Shown here piece after piece: positions 16,282 through 24,229 of a DNA stretch of 64,000 nucleotides. The stretch comes from Corallococcus macrosporus DSM 14697. Its GTDB lineage: Bacteria > Myxococcota > Myxococcia > Myxococcales > Myxococcaceae. The stretch is from positions 2,396,501-2,460,500 of the forward strand of contig NZ_CP022203.1 in assembly GCF_002305895.1 (NCBI RefSeq). Reading direction: 5' to 3'. The notes below the pieces were generated by a model. The model had not been told where the DNA came from. It searched no databases and saw nothing but the letters and a program-made list of their open reading frames with translations. Both the position numbers and the translations under genes were made by a program. How positions within the stretch are numbered: the first letter of the stretch is position 1; the number at the start of each line of letters is the position of its first letter.

Positions 16282-17343
16282 ATGGCGGAGAAGAAGAAGG
16301 ACACGGCGAAGCGTCTCACCGAGCTGAGCCACTGCGCGGGCTGCGCGGCGAAGCTGCGGGCCTCGGACCTGGCGACCGTGCTGGGCGGGCTCAAGTCCAC
16401 CAACAAGGGCCCCCAGGCCCTGGTGGGGTTCTCCACGAATGACGACGCGGCCGTGTACCGGCTGGCGCCCGGCATGGCCGTGGTGGAGACGGTGGACTTC
16501 TTCCCCCCCGTGGTGGACGACCCGTTCCAGTTCGGCGCCATCGCCGCGGCGAACGCGCTGTCGGACATCTACGCCATGGGCGCGCGGCCCCTCTTCGCGC
16601 TCAACCTGGTGTGCTTCCCGGACGAGCTCCCGCTGAAGGTGCTCCAGAGAATCCTGGCGGGCGGCCAGTCCAAGGCGGACGAGGCCGGCATCCCCATCCT
16701 GGGCGGCCACAGCATCCGGGACCCGGAGCCCAAGTTCGGCATGGCCGTCACCGGCGTGGTGCACCCGAAGAAGGTGCTCACCAACGCGGGGGCGAAGCCG
16801 GGCGATGTGCTCTTCCTCACCAAGCCCCTGGGCTCGGGCATCGCCACCACCGCCATCAAGCGGGGCGTGGCGTCCAGGCAGCTCGCGAAGCGGGCGCTGG
16901 GCGTCATGACGACGCTCAACCGCGCCGCCGGCGAGGTGTTCGCCTCCGGGAAGTTCAAGGTGAACGCCCTCACGGACGTGACGGGCTACGGCCTCTTGGG
17001 GCACCTGCTGGAGATGATGACCGCGGCCAGGGCGCGCGCCACGTTGGACCTGGAGCGCATCCCGCTCATCGCGGAGGTGCCCGCGCTGGCGGAGGAGGGC
17101 GTGGTCCCCGGCGGCACGAAGTCCAACCTCGCCCACGTCCACAAGAAGGTCCGCTTCCCTGAAGGGCTGCCCGAGTGCATCCAGTGGGTGCTCGCGGACG
17201 CGCAGACCAACGGCGGCCTGCTGGCCAGCGTCCCCGCGCGGCAGGCGCTCAAGGCGCTCAAGGCGTTGGAGGCGGCCGGCGTGGACGCGGCGCTCATTGG
17301 CGAGGTCCAGGCGGGGAAGCCGGGCATCGACGTGGTGGGCTGA
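16282..17343 (+). CDS. selD: selenide, water dikinase (selenophosphate synthase)
   Basis: A 353-residue SelD, which makes selenophosphate from selenide and ATP for selenocysteine or 2-selenouridine in tRNA. The N-terminal catalytic loop reads SHCAGCAAK (residues 16-24): Cys21 and Lys24 match the catalytic Cys17 and Lys20 of E. coli, while the second E. coli Cys (19) is Ala. Nucleotide and metal sites are visible in FSTNDDAAVY, ANALSDIYAMGA and GGHSIRDPEP. No selA, selB or tRNA-Sec gene is in the window, so the product pathway cannot be assigned. The gene starts 67 bases after the FHA gene and is followed by an amidase. Confidence 0.93.
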   Translation: MAEKKKDTAKRLTELSHCAGCAAKLRASDLATVLGGLKSTNKGPQALVGFSTNDDAAVYRLAPGMAVVETVDFFPPVVDDPFQFGAIAAANALSDIYAMGARPLFALNLVCFPDELPLKVLQRILAGGQSKADEAGIPILGGHSIRDPEPKFGMAVTGVVHPKKVLTNAGAKPGDVLFLTKPLGSGIATTAIKRGVASRQLAKRALGVMTTLNRAAGEVFASGKFKVNALTDVTGYGLLGHLLEMMTAARARATLDLERIPLIAEVPALAEEGVVPGGTKSNLAHVHKKVRFPEGLPECIQWVLADAQTNGGLLASVPARQALKALKALEAAGVDAALIGEVQAGKPGIDVVG

Positions 17344-17380
17344 GGCCCGGATTTCGCCCTGGTGGCCGGGCTCCGGTAGC

Positions 17381-18202
17381 ATGCGGCCTCGCATGCCGTC
17401 GCCGCGCCGCCCCCTCCTCGGCCTCCTGTCCCTGCTCTGGCTGGTCCCCGTCATCGCCGGGGCGGCGGAGCGTCCCGCGCGCATCATCATCGACCCGGGG
17501 CATGGTGGCGCGAAGGAGGGCGCCAGGGGCCCCGGGAAGCTGCGGGAGAAGGACGTCGCGCTCCAGATTACGCTCCGCTTGCGCGACAAGCTGGAGGCCG
17601 CGGGCGGCGACGTGTTCCTGACGCGCGAGCGGGACACGTTGGTGTCGTTGACGGAGCGCGTGGCGTGGACCAACGACCACGCGCCAGACTTGTTCATCTC
17701 CATCCACGCCAACTCCATGCCCACCCGGCGGATGCGCGCGCGCACCGAGGGCGTGGAGACGTACTTCCTGTCCGCCAGCGCCTCCGGAGACGCCGCGCTC
17801 GCGGTGGCGGACCGGGAGAACGCGGAGGCGCCCATGTCCCGCGCCGCGCGGACGGACTCCACGCTGGCCTTCATCCTCCAGGACCTGGCGCGCACGGAGG
17901 CGCACGCGGACTCCTCGCGGCTGGCCTACGCCATCCACCCGCGCCTGGTGCGAAAGACGCGCGCGGCGAACCGGGGCGTGCAGCAGGCGCCCTTCTTCGT
18001 CCTCTCCGGCGTGGAGTGCCCGGCCGTCCTGGTGGAGGTGGGCTACATCTCCCATCCCGTGGAGGGCCCCCGGCTGGCGCGGCCGGAGTACCAGGAGAAG
18101 CTGGCCGAGGCGATTACCGAGGGCGTGCTGGCCTTCCTCAAGGAGACGCGGCGCCGGGACGCCGTCCGGGGGACCGAGGTGGCGGGCCCCGTGTCGCCCT
18201 GA
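17381..18202 (+). CDS. N-acetylmuramoyl-L-alanine amidase (AmiC/CwlD-type)
   Basis: A 273-residue periplasmic zinc amidase of the Amidase_3 family, which cleaves stem peptides from peptidoglycan glycan chains. A signal peptide occupies about residues 1-33 (basic start, LLGLLSLLWLVPVIAG core, AGAA cleavage region). Zinc ligands and catalysis are visible in IIIDPGHGG, LREKDVAL (Glu), FISIHANS (His) and the catalytic Glu of VLVEVGYISH. The start could also be the ATG at 17393, four residues downstream; neither has a strong ribosome-binding site. There is no AMIN or LysM domain, so targeting is probably through the membrane or partner proteins. Confidence 0.87.
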   Translation: MRPRMPSPRRPLLGLLSLLWLVPVIAGAAERPARIIIDPGHGGAKEGARGPGKLREKDVALQITLRLRDKLEAAGGDVFLTRERDTLVSLTERVAWTNDHAPDLFISIHANSMPTRRMRARTEGVETYFLSASASGDAALAVADRENAEAPMSRAARTDSTLAFILQDLARTEAHADSSRLAYAIHPRLVRKTRAANRGVQQAPFFVLSGVECPAVLVEVGYISHPVEGPRLARPEYQEKLAEAITEGVLAFLKETRRRDAVRGTEVAGPVSP

Positions 18203-18289
18203 GTGCAACGGCGCCACGGCAATCACCACCCGCGCGGCGAGGCTCTGGTAGAGAAGGGGGCGCTCGTCCTCATTTCCCTGGAGCCTGCT

Positions 18290-19003
18290 GTGCGTTCCTT
18301 CCAACGTGGTGCGCTGGACCTTCGCCCCGTCGTCCTCACCCCCGGTGTCTCCCGCTACGCGGAGGGCTCGGTGCAGGTGGAGTTCGGCCACACCAAGGTG
18401 CTCGTCACCTGCTCCACGGAGGAGCGCGTCCCGCCACACCTGATGGGCAAGGGCACCGGCTGGGTGACGGCGGAGTACGGCATGCTGCCGCGCGCCACGC
18501 ACTCGCGGAACCCGCGCGAGTCCGCCAAGGGCAAGCAGACGGGCCGCACCATGGAAATCCAGCGGCTCATCGGCCGCTCCCTGCGCGCAGCGGTGGACCT
18601 GTCCACCCTGGGCACCCGCACCCTCACGCTGGACTGTGACGTGCTCCAGGCGGACGGCGGCACCCGCACCGCCTCCATCACCGGGGCCTACGTGGCGCTG
18701 GTGCTGGCGCTGCGCTCGCTGCAGAAGGCCGGAACGATTTCCAAGCTGCCCAAGCTGACGCCGCTGGCGGCCGTGTCCGTGGGCATCGTGAAGGGCGAGG
18801 TCCGGGTGGACCTGGACTATGACGAGGACTCCACCGCGGACGTGGACCTGAACCTCGTCGCCACCGCGGACGGCCGCATGGTGGAGCTGCAGGGGACGGC
18901 GGAGCACCAGCTCTTCGACCGCAAGGCCCTGGACGCCATGGTGGACGGCGGGCTGGCCGCCATCCAGCGGCTGACGGCCGCGCAGGCGCAGGTGCTGGGA
19001 TGA
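18290..19003 (+). CDS. rph: ribonuclease PH
   Basis: A 237-residue RNase PH, the phosphorolytic 3'-5' exoribonuclease that trims tRNA 3' ends and degrades structured RNA. The sequence shows [11 protein letters not shown] at the N-terminus, the phosphate-binding [10 protein letters not shown] region with [28 protein letters not shown] as the core (a shorter description: Asp and Arg residues near 100-125). The GTG at 18290 is chosen over an upstream in-frame start at 18203 because the family begins at this point and a CTGGAG site lies 8 bases before it. It overlaps rdgB by ATGA, the usual rph-rdgB coupling. Confidence 0.92.
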   Translation: MRSFQRGALDLRPVVLTPGVSRYAEGSVQVEFGHTKVLVTCSTEERVPPHLMGKGTGWVTAEYGMLPRATHSRNPRESAKGKQTGRTMEIQRLIGRSLRAAVDLSTLGTRTLTLDCDVLQADGGTRTASITGAYVALVLALRSLQKAGTISKLPKLTPLAAVSVGIVKGEVRVDLDYDEDSTADVDLNLVATADGRMVELQGTAEHQLFDRKALDAMVDGGLAAIQRLTAAQAQVLG

Positions 19004-19593
19004 CGGCGAGGCCCCGGCTGCTGTTCGCCACCACCAACCAGGGCAAGCTGCGCGAGCTGCGCGGCCTCGTGGGAGACGCGGTGGAGGTGGTGTCCCTGGC
19101 GGACCTGCCGCCTGTCCCCGAGCCGGTGGAGGACGGCGCCACCTTCGAGGAGAACGCCGTGATGAAGGCCCGCGCCTACGCGGACGCCACCGGCCTGCTC
19201 ACCCTGGCGGACGACTCCGGGCTGTGTGTGGACGCGCTGGGCGGCCGGCCCGGCGTGCAGTCCGCGCGCTATGCCCCCGGGGATGACCGGGCCCGCTACG
19301 AGAAGCTGCTGGCCGAGCTGGCCGGCGTGCCGGACGCCCAGCGCACCGCGTCCTTCCGCTGCGCGCTGGCGCTGGTCCGGCCCGGGGGCGGGGAGGCGAA
19401 GGTGGAGGTGGGGCAGTGCGACGGCCGCATCGGGCATGCGCCCAAGGGCAGCCACGGCTTCGGTTATGACCCCGTCTTCATCCTCCCGGGCGGGGACAGG
19501 GCCCTGGCGGAGCTGACGCCGGAGGAGAAGTCCGCCATCTCCCACCGGGGGAAGGCCTTCCAGAAGATGAAGCCCCACCTGCTGGGCTTGTAG
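19000..19593 (+). CDS. rdgB: XTP/dITP pyrophosphatase (RdgB/HAM1)
   Basis: A 197-residue HAM1-family enzyme that removes deaminated purine nucleotides (XTP, dITP, ITP) from the pool and so prevents their incorporation. Motifs in order: [12 protein letters not shown] (substrate-binding SxNxxK type), [28 protein letters not shown] with the catalytic Asp, GVQSARYAP and the C-terminal [11 protein letters not shown] and SHRGKAF. The length matches RdgB (about 197). Its ATG overlaps the rph stop codon, so the two are translationally coupled. A tRNA cluster begins 76 bases downstream. Confidence 0.94.
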   Translation: MTARPRLLFATTNQGKLRELRGLVGDAVEVVSLADLPPVPEPVEDGATFEENAVMKARAYADATGLLTLADDSGLCVDALGGRPGVQSARYAPGDDRARYEKLLAELAGVPDAQRTASFRCALALVRPGGGEAKVEVGQCDGRIGHAPKGSHGFGYDPVFILPGGDRALAELTPEEKSAISHRGKAFQKMKPHLLGL

Positions 19594-19628
19594 CCGTCCG
19601 GAATGCGAGGCCGTCAGTCACGTCGGCC

Positions 19629-19658
19629 TTGCGCGTCCGTTCGGGATGGTTCAACAAT
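19629..19658 (+). promoter_or_regulatory. candidate promoter for the tRNA-Pro cluster
   Basis: TTGCGC at 19629-19634 and AACAAT at 19653-19658, 18 bases apart, end 12 bases before tRNA-Pro. Both boxes are imperfect. The four tRNAs that follow are spaced 20-100 bases apart and could form one transcript. Confidence 0.3.
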
Positions 19659-19669
19659 GCCGGACTTCT

Positions 19670-19744
<75 letters not shown>

Positions 19745-19779
19745 TTGAAGTGCAGTATTGGCAGCAGGCAGCCCGGCCA

Positions 19780-19856
19780 GCTCCAGTAGCTCAGCTGGAT
19801 AGAGCACCGGCCTTCTAAGCCGGGGGTCGCAGGTTCGAGCCCTGCCTGGGGCGCCA
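19780..19856 (+). tRNA. tRNA-Arg (anticodon TCT)
   Basis: A cloverleaf of 77 nucleotides including an encoded CCA at 19854-19856. The acceptor stem pairs GCTCCAG with CTGGGGC (one G-T pair); the anticodon stem CCGGC/GCCGG holds the loop CTTCTAA, giving TCT, which reads AGA/AGG. A20 in the D-loop fits arginine identity. It lies 36 bases after tRNA-Pro. Confidence 0.92.
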
Positions 19857-19951
19857 ACCTGGCCGTAAGTAACATTTGGGCCTTGTCAGGCTCCCGGTTT
19901 CCAAGGTAGGGAAGCCGCCGCTTCAAACGCCGTTCGCGGTAACGCTGTAAC

Positions 19952-20026
19952 GGCGGCCATAGCTCAACTGGTTAGAGCGCCGGACTGTGACTCCGGAGGT
20001 TACCGGTTCGATCCCGGTTGGCCGCC
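19952..20026 (+). tRNA. tRNA-His (anticodon GTG)
   Basis: A cloverleaf with anticodon stem CCGGA/TCCGG and loop CTGTGAC, giving GTG. The gene encodes the extra G at position -1 paired with C73, the hallmark of tRNA-His, so the acceptor stem has eight pairs. The T-arm is ACCGG/CCGGT with loop TTCGATC. CCA is not encoded. Confidence 0.92.
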
Positions 20027-20045
20027 CTTCTCCACCCTCGAAATT

Positions 20046-20119
20046 GCGTTCGTAGCTCAACTGGATAGAGCACCGGGCTTCGAACCCGGGGGTTGGGGGT
20101 TCAAGTCCCTCCGAGCGCG
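20046..20119 (+). tRNA. tRNA-Arg (anticodon TCG)
   Basis: A 74-nucleotide cloverleaf with acceptor stem GCGTTCG/CGAGCGC, anticodon stem CCGGG/CCCGG and loop CTTCGAA, giving TCG, which should read CGA and CGG. A20 in the D-loop fits arginine identity. It starts 19 bases after tRNA-His and CCA is not encoded. Confidence 0.88.
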
Positions 20120-20145
20120 CACCTTCCAGCCGGCTGAAGCAGGAA

Positions 20146-20173
20146 CGCCCCCGCCACTTTCGCAGCGGGGGCG
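20146..20173. terminator. hairpin after the tRNA cluster
   Basis: A perfect nine-pair stem CGCCCCCGC/GCGGGGGCG with a ten-base loop, between the tRNA cluster (plus) and the 3' end of the Bet gene (minus). There is no T-tract on either side, so it may act as a bidirectional terminator or a 3'-end stabiliser. Confidence 0.45.
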
Positions 20174-20208
20174 CCCCCTCACGGCCCGACGGTTACCGAC
20201 ACTCCGCC

Positions 20209-21342
20209 TCACGCATCATGGGCCGCGCCGTTGCCGCCCTTCGAGGCCGGCACCCGGCAGCGCAGCTCCGTCTCCGCCTCCAGGGCCAGCAGGTTCTCCC
20301 GCATCGCCTTGGCCCAGCGCGCCCGGGGCTGCTCCATCAGCTTCTCGTTGGCCAGGTCGATGGACTCGCTCAGCTCGTCGTCGGAGAGCTCGGAGGCCGT
20401 CCTCCCCTTGTACGGGCCGAAGGCCACCACCACGGCGCTCGGCTTGGGCCGGGGCGCGGGCTCGGCGGCGGCCGCCTGGGGCTCCCGCTCCGCCTGCTCC
20501 CGCTGGGGCGCTGTTGTCACGGCGGGCACCGCCTCCACCGTGACGCCACGCGCCCGCTTGGGCTGCAGGGGCACGTCGATGTCCAGTTGCGCGGCGGCCG
20601 CGGCCGGCTGCTGCGGACGGGGCTCCTGCGGCGCCAGCGCGGGGAAGGAGCCCTTGAGGGGCCCGGGCTTGGAGCCCAGCATTTCGTAGGGGCCGCTGCC
20701 GTGCTCGTCGGAGTGAGACTCGTAGTCCTCGGCGGGCATCTCCTCCCGCACGTAGAGTCCGCCGAACGCCTCCGGGTAGGCCTTGCGCAGGGCGGCCACG
20801 CGAGCGCACTTCTCAATCATGGTGGTGGGAATCTTGGACCACAGGGGCGTCTGCTGGACGTAGCCGCTGAAGTCCAACCATACCACCACCGGCAGCTTGT
20901 CCTCGCGCACCACGCGCGACCAGGCGCCCACCAGCGCGCCCTTGCGCTTGGCGGGGTTGAAGCGGTGCACCACCTCGCCCCGGCCCTGGTCCACCACGAT
21001 GTCGTCCTCGGCGAACACCGCGCTCGCCTGGATGCCCTTGAAGTCCGGGAAGCGCTCGGCGCGTGCGAGCATCCCGGCCTCGGAGGGTTGGAACTCGTAC
21101 TTCGTCACCCAGTTGGGCCGCTCGCGGTTGCCGACATTCTGACGGCGCGCCACGCAGAAGGCCTCCTTGAGGAGCGGGTCCAGGCCACTGCGCTTGCACT
21201 GCTCGATGAAGAGGGCGAACTCGTCCTCGCTGATGCCGCGAGGGCAGATGGTCCGCTTCACGAGCTCCACGCGCTCCCGCGTCCACCCGGCTGACGGGCC
21301 GCTCGCCGCTGCTTCCGCCTTCTGTTGGGGGTTGGCTTCCAT
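20209..21342 (-). CDS. bet: Bet/RecT-type single-strand annealing protein
   Basis: A 377-residue protein whose residues about 18-200 match the lambda Bet family of phage recombinases, which anneal complementary single DNA strands. Visible family features are ISEDEFALFIEQCKRSGLDP, the long beta core with KYEFQPSEAGMLARAER, and the C-terminal TPLWSKIPTTMIEKCARVAALRKAYPE-type segment (about 170-195). After a Pro/Gln-rich linker, residues about 300-345 carry a small FGPYKGRTASELSDDEL module. Lambda Bet has 261 residues, so this form is extended. A GGAG ribosome-binding site precedes the ATG. No exonuclease or single-strand-binding partner is beside it. Its place between two tRNA groups suggests a remnant or captured phage gene; codon use is like that of the neighbours, so the acquisition is old or from a similar host. 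Confidence 0.85.
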   Translation of the reverse strand: MEANPQQKAEAAASGPSAGWTRERVELVKRTICPRGISEDEFALFIEQCKRSGLDPLLKEAFCVARRQNVGNRERPNWVTKYEFQPSEAGMLARAERFPDFKGIQASAVFAEDDIVVDQGRGEVVHRFNPAKRKGALVGAWSRVVREDKLPVVVWLDFSGYVQQTPLWSKIPTTMIEKCARVAALRKAYPEAFGGLYVREEMPAEDYESHSDEHGSGPYEMLGSKPGPLKGSFPALAPQEPRPQQPAAAAAQLDIDVPLQPKRARGVTVEAVPAVTTAPQREQAEREPQAAAAEPAPRPKPSAVVVAFGPYKGRTASELSDDELSESIDLANEKLMEQPRARWAKAMRENLLALEAETELRCRVPASKGGNGAAHDA

Positions 21343-21726
21343 CGCTGTCTTCTCCTGCTACGTCCTGCGCGAAAAGGGCGGACGACCTCCGTCCGCCCGC
21401 ATGGTGGCCGCGGGGCGCTCGATGCTCCTGAGGTGGCTGACCGCGAGCCGTCACACGCCCGCCGTCCCGCCGGGCGGGAGCAACAGCGTGCTACAGGCCA
21501 TGTTGAACATCGGCGCGGGGCGCTCGCTTCACATGCCTGCGTCGCGCGTCAGGCCCGGCCGAAGGGCATGCGGACCAGCATCGGCTCCCGGAAAAACTCG
21601 GGCGGGAGCGATCGCCACGGACAGGAATGAAGGGGGAGGCGAAAAAACGTTTTGACACAGCAGGCGGCGTTCTGTAGTTACCGCCGCCACCTGGACGCCG
21701 CGCAGGCGACGGACCGGGGCAGTGCC
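21343..21726. other. 384-bp region between bet and tRNA-Lys
   Basis: This stretch should hold the minus-strand promoter of bet and, at its right end, the plus-strand promoter of tRNA-Lys. Short frames crossing it lack codon bias. Apart from the tRNA-Lys promoter I see no feature I can support; no attachment-site-like copy of a neighbouring tRNA 3' end was found by eye. Confidence 0.4.
21652..21678 (+). promoter_or_regulatory. candidate promoter for tRNA-Lys
   Basis: A perfect TTGACA at 21652-21657 stands in an AT-richer patch. The best -10 match is TGTAGT at 21673-21678 (15-base spacer); a TAGTTA two bases further on gives 17 bases but a poorer match. tRNA-Lys starts about 48 bases downstream. 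Confidence 0.5.
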
Positions 21727-21799
21727 GGGAGCGTAGCTCAATTGGCAGAGCAATGGACTCTTAATCCATAGGTTGTGGGTTCGATTCCCTCCGCTCTCA
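21727..21799 (+). tRNA. tRNA-Lys (anticodon CTT)
   Basis: A 73-nucleotide cloverleaf with acceptor stem GGGAGCG/CGCTCTC (one G-T pair), anticodon stem ATGGA/TCCAT and loop CTCTTAA, giving CTT, which reads AAG. The T-stem GTGGG/CCCTC has one T-T mismatch. CCA is not encoded. A strong intrinsic terminator follows 5 bases later, so this tRNA is its own transcript. Confidence 0.92.
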
Positions 21800-21804
21800 T
21801 TGTG

Positions 21805-21841
21805 AAGGCCCCTCCAGAAATGGAGGGGCCTTTTGTTTTTT
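21805..21841 (+). terminator. intrinsic terminator after tRNA-Lys
   Basis: A twelve-pair stem AAGGCCCCTCCA/TGGAGGGGCCTT with a GAAA tetraloop, followed by TTTTGTTTTTT. This is the clearest rho-independent terminator in the window. Confidence 0.93.
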
Positions 21842-21908
21842 GCGGCCTCTGCCGTCCCGCGGACGTTTCGCGGTAAGACGGTGCAGCAGCGCACGACGAC
21901 GCAGCCCT

Positions 21909-21990
21909 GGGCGGGTGGCGAAACTGGTAGACGCGCCAGACTTAGGATCTGGTACCGCAAGGTGTGAGGGTTCGAGTCCCTCCTCGCCCA
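21909..21990 (+). tRNA. tRNA-Leu (anticodon TAG)
   Basis: An 82-nucleotide class II tRNA with acceptor stem GGGCGGG/CTCGCCC, anticodon stem CCAGA/TCTGG with loop CTTAGGA giving TAG, and a long variable arm TACCGCAAGGTGT typical of tRNA-Leu. The T-arm is GAGGG/CCCTC. CCA is not encoded. tig begins about 100 bases downstream. Confidence 0.93.
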
Positions 21991-22093
21991 TTTCGCGTTG
22001 ACCCGTTCGTGCCTATCCCCTAAAGGCGCACGTCCCACTTTTCCGGCACCGCCCGAAACGACTGACTCGGCGGCGGTGGCGAGCGAGGCCCGC

Positions 22094-23371
22094 ATGAAGG
22101 TCCAGGTCGAAGAGCTCTCTCCCATTGAGAAGAAGCTCTCCATCGAGGTCGACAATGCCCGCGTGGCGGAGGAGCTTTCCCGCGCGTACTCCAACCTGGG
22201 CCGCCAGGTGCGGCTGCCGGGGTTCCGTCAGGGCAAGGTGCCTCGCCGCATCCTGGAGCAGCGCTTCCGTGACCAGGTGGAGGACGAGGTCATCCAGCGC
22301 GTGGTGCAGAGCGCGTACGTGGAGGCCATCCGCGAGCACAACGTGGAGGTCGTCGCCACGCCGCAGGTCACCAACTCCGGCCTCAAGCCCAACACGCCGT
22401 TCACCTTCGAGGCCCGCGTCGAAGTGAAGCCCAAGGTGGAGGCCAAGGACTACGTCGAGCTGCCGCTGACGAAGTCCGACACCGCCGTCACCGACGAGCA
22501 GGTCAACGAGCAGCTCGAGCGCATGCGCCAGTCGATGGCCCGCCTGGAGCCCGTCACCGACCGCGACACCGCCGCCTCCGGCGACTACGCCACCGTGGAC
22601 TTCGACGCCACCGTGGACGGCCAGCCCTTCACCGGCAGCAAGGCGGAGGGCATCACCGTGCAGGTGCAGCCCGGTGAGCTGGTGGAGTCCAAGATTGCCG
22701 CCCTGGAGGGCGTGAAGGTCGGCGAGTCCAAGGACATCGACTATGCCTTCCCCCAGGAGTACCGGGTGGAGGAGGTGCGCGGGAAGACGGCGCGCTTCCA
22801 CCTCACGCTCAAGGGCGTGCAGAAGGAAATCGTCCCCGAGCTGAACGACGACTTCGCCAAGCAGTCCGGCATCGCCCAGTCCCTGGACGAGCTGCGCACC
22901 AAGCTCCGTGAGGACATGGAGAAGGCGCGCAAGTCCCAGGTGGAGGGCGAGGAGCGCGAGGCGCTGGTGAAGGCGCTGCTGGAGCGCAACACCTTCGACG
23001 TGCCCCGCGCCATGGTGGAGCGGGCCATGGACTCCATGCTCCGCGGCGCGCTGCAGCAGCTCCAGCGCTCCGGCGTGGACCCCCGCCAGCTCAACCTGGA
23101 CTTCAACCGCCTGCGCGAGGACATGCGCGAGAAGGCCCTCCAGGAAGTGAAGGGCACGCTGCTCTTCGAGTCCATCGCGGTGAAGGAGGGCATCCAGGCC
23201 TCCGACGCGGACGTGGACGCCCGCATCGAGCAGCTCGCCAACGAGGCGGGCCAGCCGGTGGCCGCGGTGCAGAAGTACTTCAAGGGCGCCGACGAGCGGC
23301 TCGGGTTGGCTCTCCGACTGAGAGAGGAAAAGACGATTGAATTCCTGAGGAGCCGGGCGAAGTATTCGTAA
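22094..23371 (+). CDS. tig: trigger factor
   Basis: A 425-residue ribosome-bound chaperone and peptidyl-prolyl isomerase that meets nascent chains at the exit tunnel. The ribosome-binding domain (1-115) contains the signature [12 protein letters not shown] near residues 42-53; the FKBP-type PPIase domain covers about 150-240 ([17 protein letters not shown]); the C-terminal chaperone domain is helical to the end. The ATG at 22094 starts with the typical [15 protein letters not shown] and replaces a longer frame reaching back to the tRNA-Leu gene. It heads the conserved tig-clpP-clpX order, with clpP 21 bases downstream. Confidence 0.95.
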   Translation: MKVQVEELSPIEKKLSIEVDNARVAEELSRAYSNLGRQVRLPGFRQGKVPRRILEQRFRDQVEDEVIQRVVQSAYVEAIREHNVEVVATPQVTNSGLKPNTPFTFEARVEVKPKVEAKDYVELPLTKSDTAVTDEQVNEQLERMRQSMARLEPVTDRDTAASGDYATVDFDATVDGQPFTGSKAEGITVQVQPGELVESKIAALEGVKVGESKDIDYAFPQEYRVEEVRGKTARFHLTLKGVQKEIVPELNDDFAKQSGIAQSLDELRTKLREDMEKARKSQVEGEEREALVKALLERNTFDVPRAMVERAMDSMLRGALQQLQRSGVDPRQLNLDFNRLREDMREKALQEVKGTLLFESIAVKEGIQASDADVDARIEQLANEAGQPVAAVQKYFKGADERLGLALRLREEKTIEFLRSRAKYS

Positions 23372-23392
23372 GGTTCTCTCACCGAGGTCGAC

Positions 23393-24013
23393 ATGCCCTT
23401 CATGCCCGTTCCCTACGTCATCGAGCAGACCCACCGGGGTGAGCGCTCGTACGACATCTACAGCCGGCTCCTGAAGGACCGCATCGTGATGCTCGGGACG
23501 GAGATCGACGATGACGTGGCCAACGTCATCGTCGCCCAGCTCCTGTTCCTGGAGTCGGAAGACCCGGACAAGGACATCAACCTCTACATCAACTCGCCGG
23601 GCGGGTCGGTGACGGCGGGCCTCGCCATCTACGACACCATGCAGTACGTGAAGTGTCCGGTGTCCACCATCTGCGTGGGGCAGGCGGCCTCCATGGGGGC
23701 CGTCCTCCTGCTCGCCGGCGCCAAGGGCAAGCGCTACGCCCTGCCGTCCAGCCGCATCATGATTCACCAGCCCCTGGGCGGTGTGCGCGGTCAGGCAACG
23801 GACATTGAAATCCAGGCGAAGGAAATCCTCCGGATGAAGGCGAAGCTCAACGAGCTCATCGTCAAGCACACCGGCCAGTCCATCGAGCGTGTCGAGAAGG
23901 ACACGGACCGCGACTACTTCATGGGCGCGTCCGAGGCGAAGGCCTACGGCATCATCGATGAGATCCAGAACCCCCGGAAGGTCGTGGGCCTGGGCAAGGA
24001 AGAGAAGAAGTAG
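23393..24013 (+). CDS. clpP: ATP-dependent Clp protease proteolytic subunit
   Basis: A 206-residue ClpP serine protease, which forms a double heptamer fed by ClpX or ClpA. Catalytic Ser100 lies in VGQAASMGA, His125 in IMIHQPLGG, and the Asp in the EKDTDRD stretch (about 170-174). A short N-terminal propeptide [12 protein letters not shown] fits the family; an alternative ATG exists three codons later, but the upstream GAGG site favours 23393. It follows tig by 21 bases. A terminator-like hairpin separates it from clpX. Confidence 0.96.
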   Translation: MPFMPVPYVIEQTHRGERSYDIYSRLLKDRIVMLGTEIDDDVANVIVAQLLFLESEDPDKDINLYINSPGGSVTAGLAIYDTMQYVKCPVSTICVGQAASMGAVLLLAGAKGKRYALPSSRIMIHQPLGGVRGQATDIEIQAKEILRMKAKLNELIVKHTGQSIERVEKDTDRDYFMGASEAKAYGIIDEIQNPRKVVGLGKEEKK

Positions 24014-24046
24014 GCGGATTGCCGAGGCTTCGGGGCCTCGGCCGGC

Positions 24047-24095
24047 AGCCGGAGCCGCGGGAATGCGCCCCCGCGACTCCGGCTTTCTGCTTTCT
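24047..24095 (+). terminator. terminator between clpP and clpX
   Basis: A fifteen-base stem, AGCCGGAGCCGCGGG against CCCGCGACTCCGGCT (one mismatch), with an eight-base loop and a following pyrimidine-rich TTCTGCTTTCTG. A smaller hairpin (GCCGAGG/CCTCGGC) lies just before it at 24021-24042. clpX then likely has its own promoter. Confidence 0.6.
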
Positions 24096-24229
24096 GCGTC
24101 ACGGCACAGTCCCTGTTAAGTACCCGGAAGGCGCGTGGACGTTCCGGACGGGGGCTGACTAGATTGGTCCCGAGCCAGGAACGGGGTGGAGTTCGGGGTC
24201 GGGGCCTTTCAGGCGCAGCGAGGGACGAA

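Noticed and set aside
21480-21520. A TAGCACG-CTG-TTGC sequence on the minus strand upstream of bet, considered as a sigma-54 promoter
   Set aside because: The spacing is one base short and the -24 element has A in place of the key G. No enhancer-binding regulator is nearby.
20146-21726. Prophage or integrative element boundaries around bet
   Set aside because: No integrase, no other phage gene and no duplicated tRNA end was seen; the single gene alone does not define an element.
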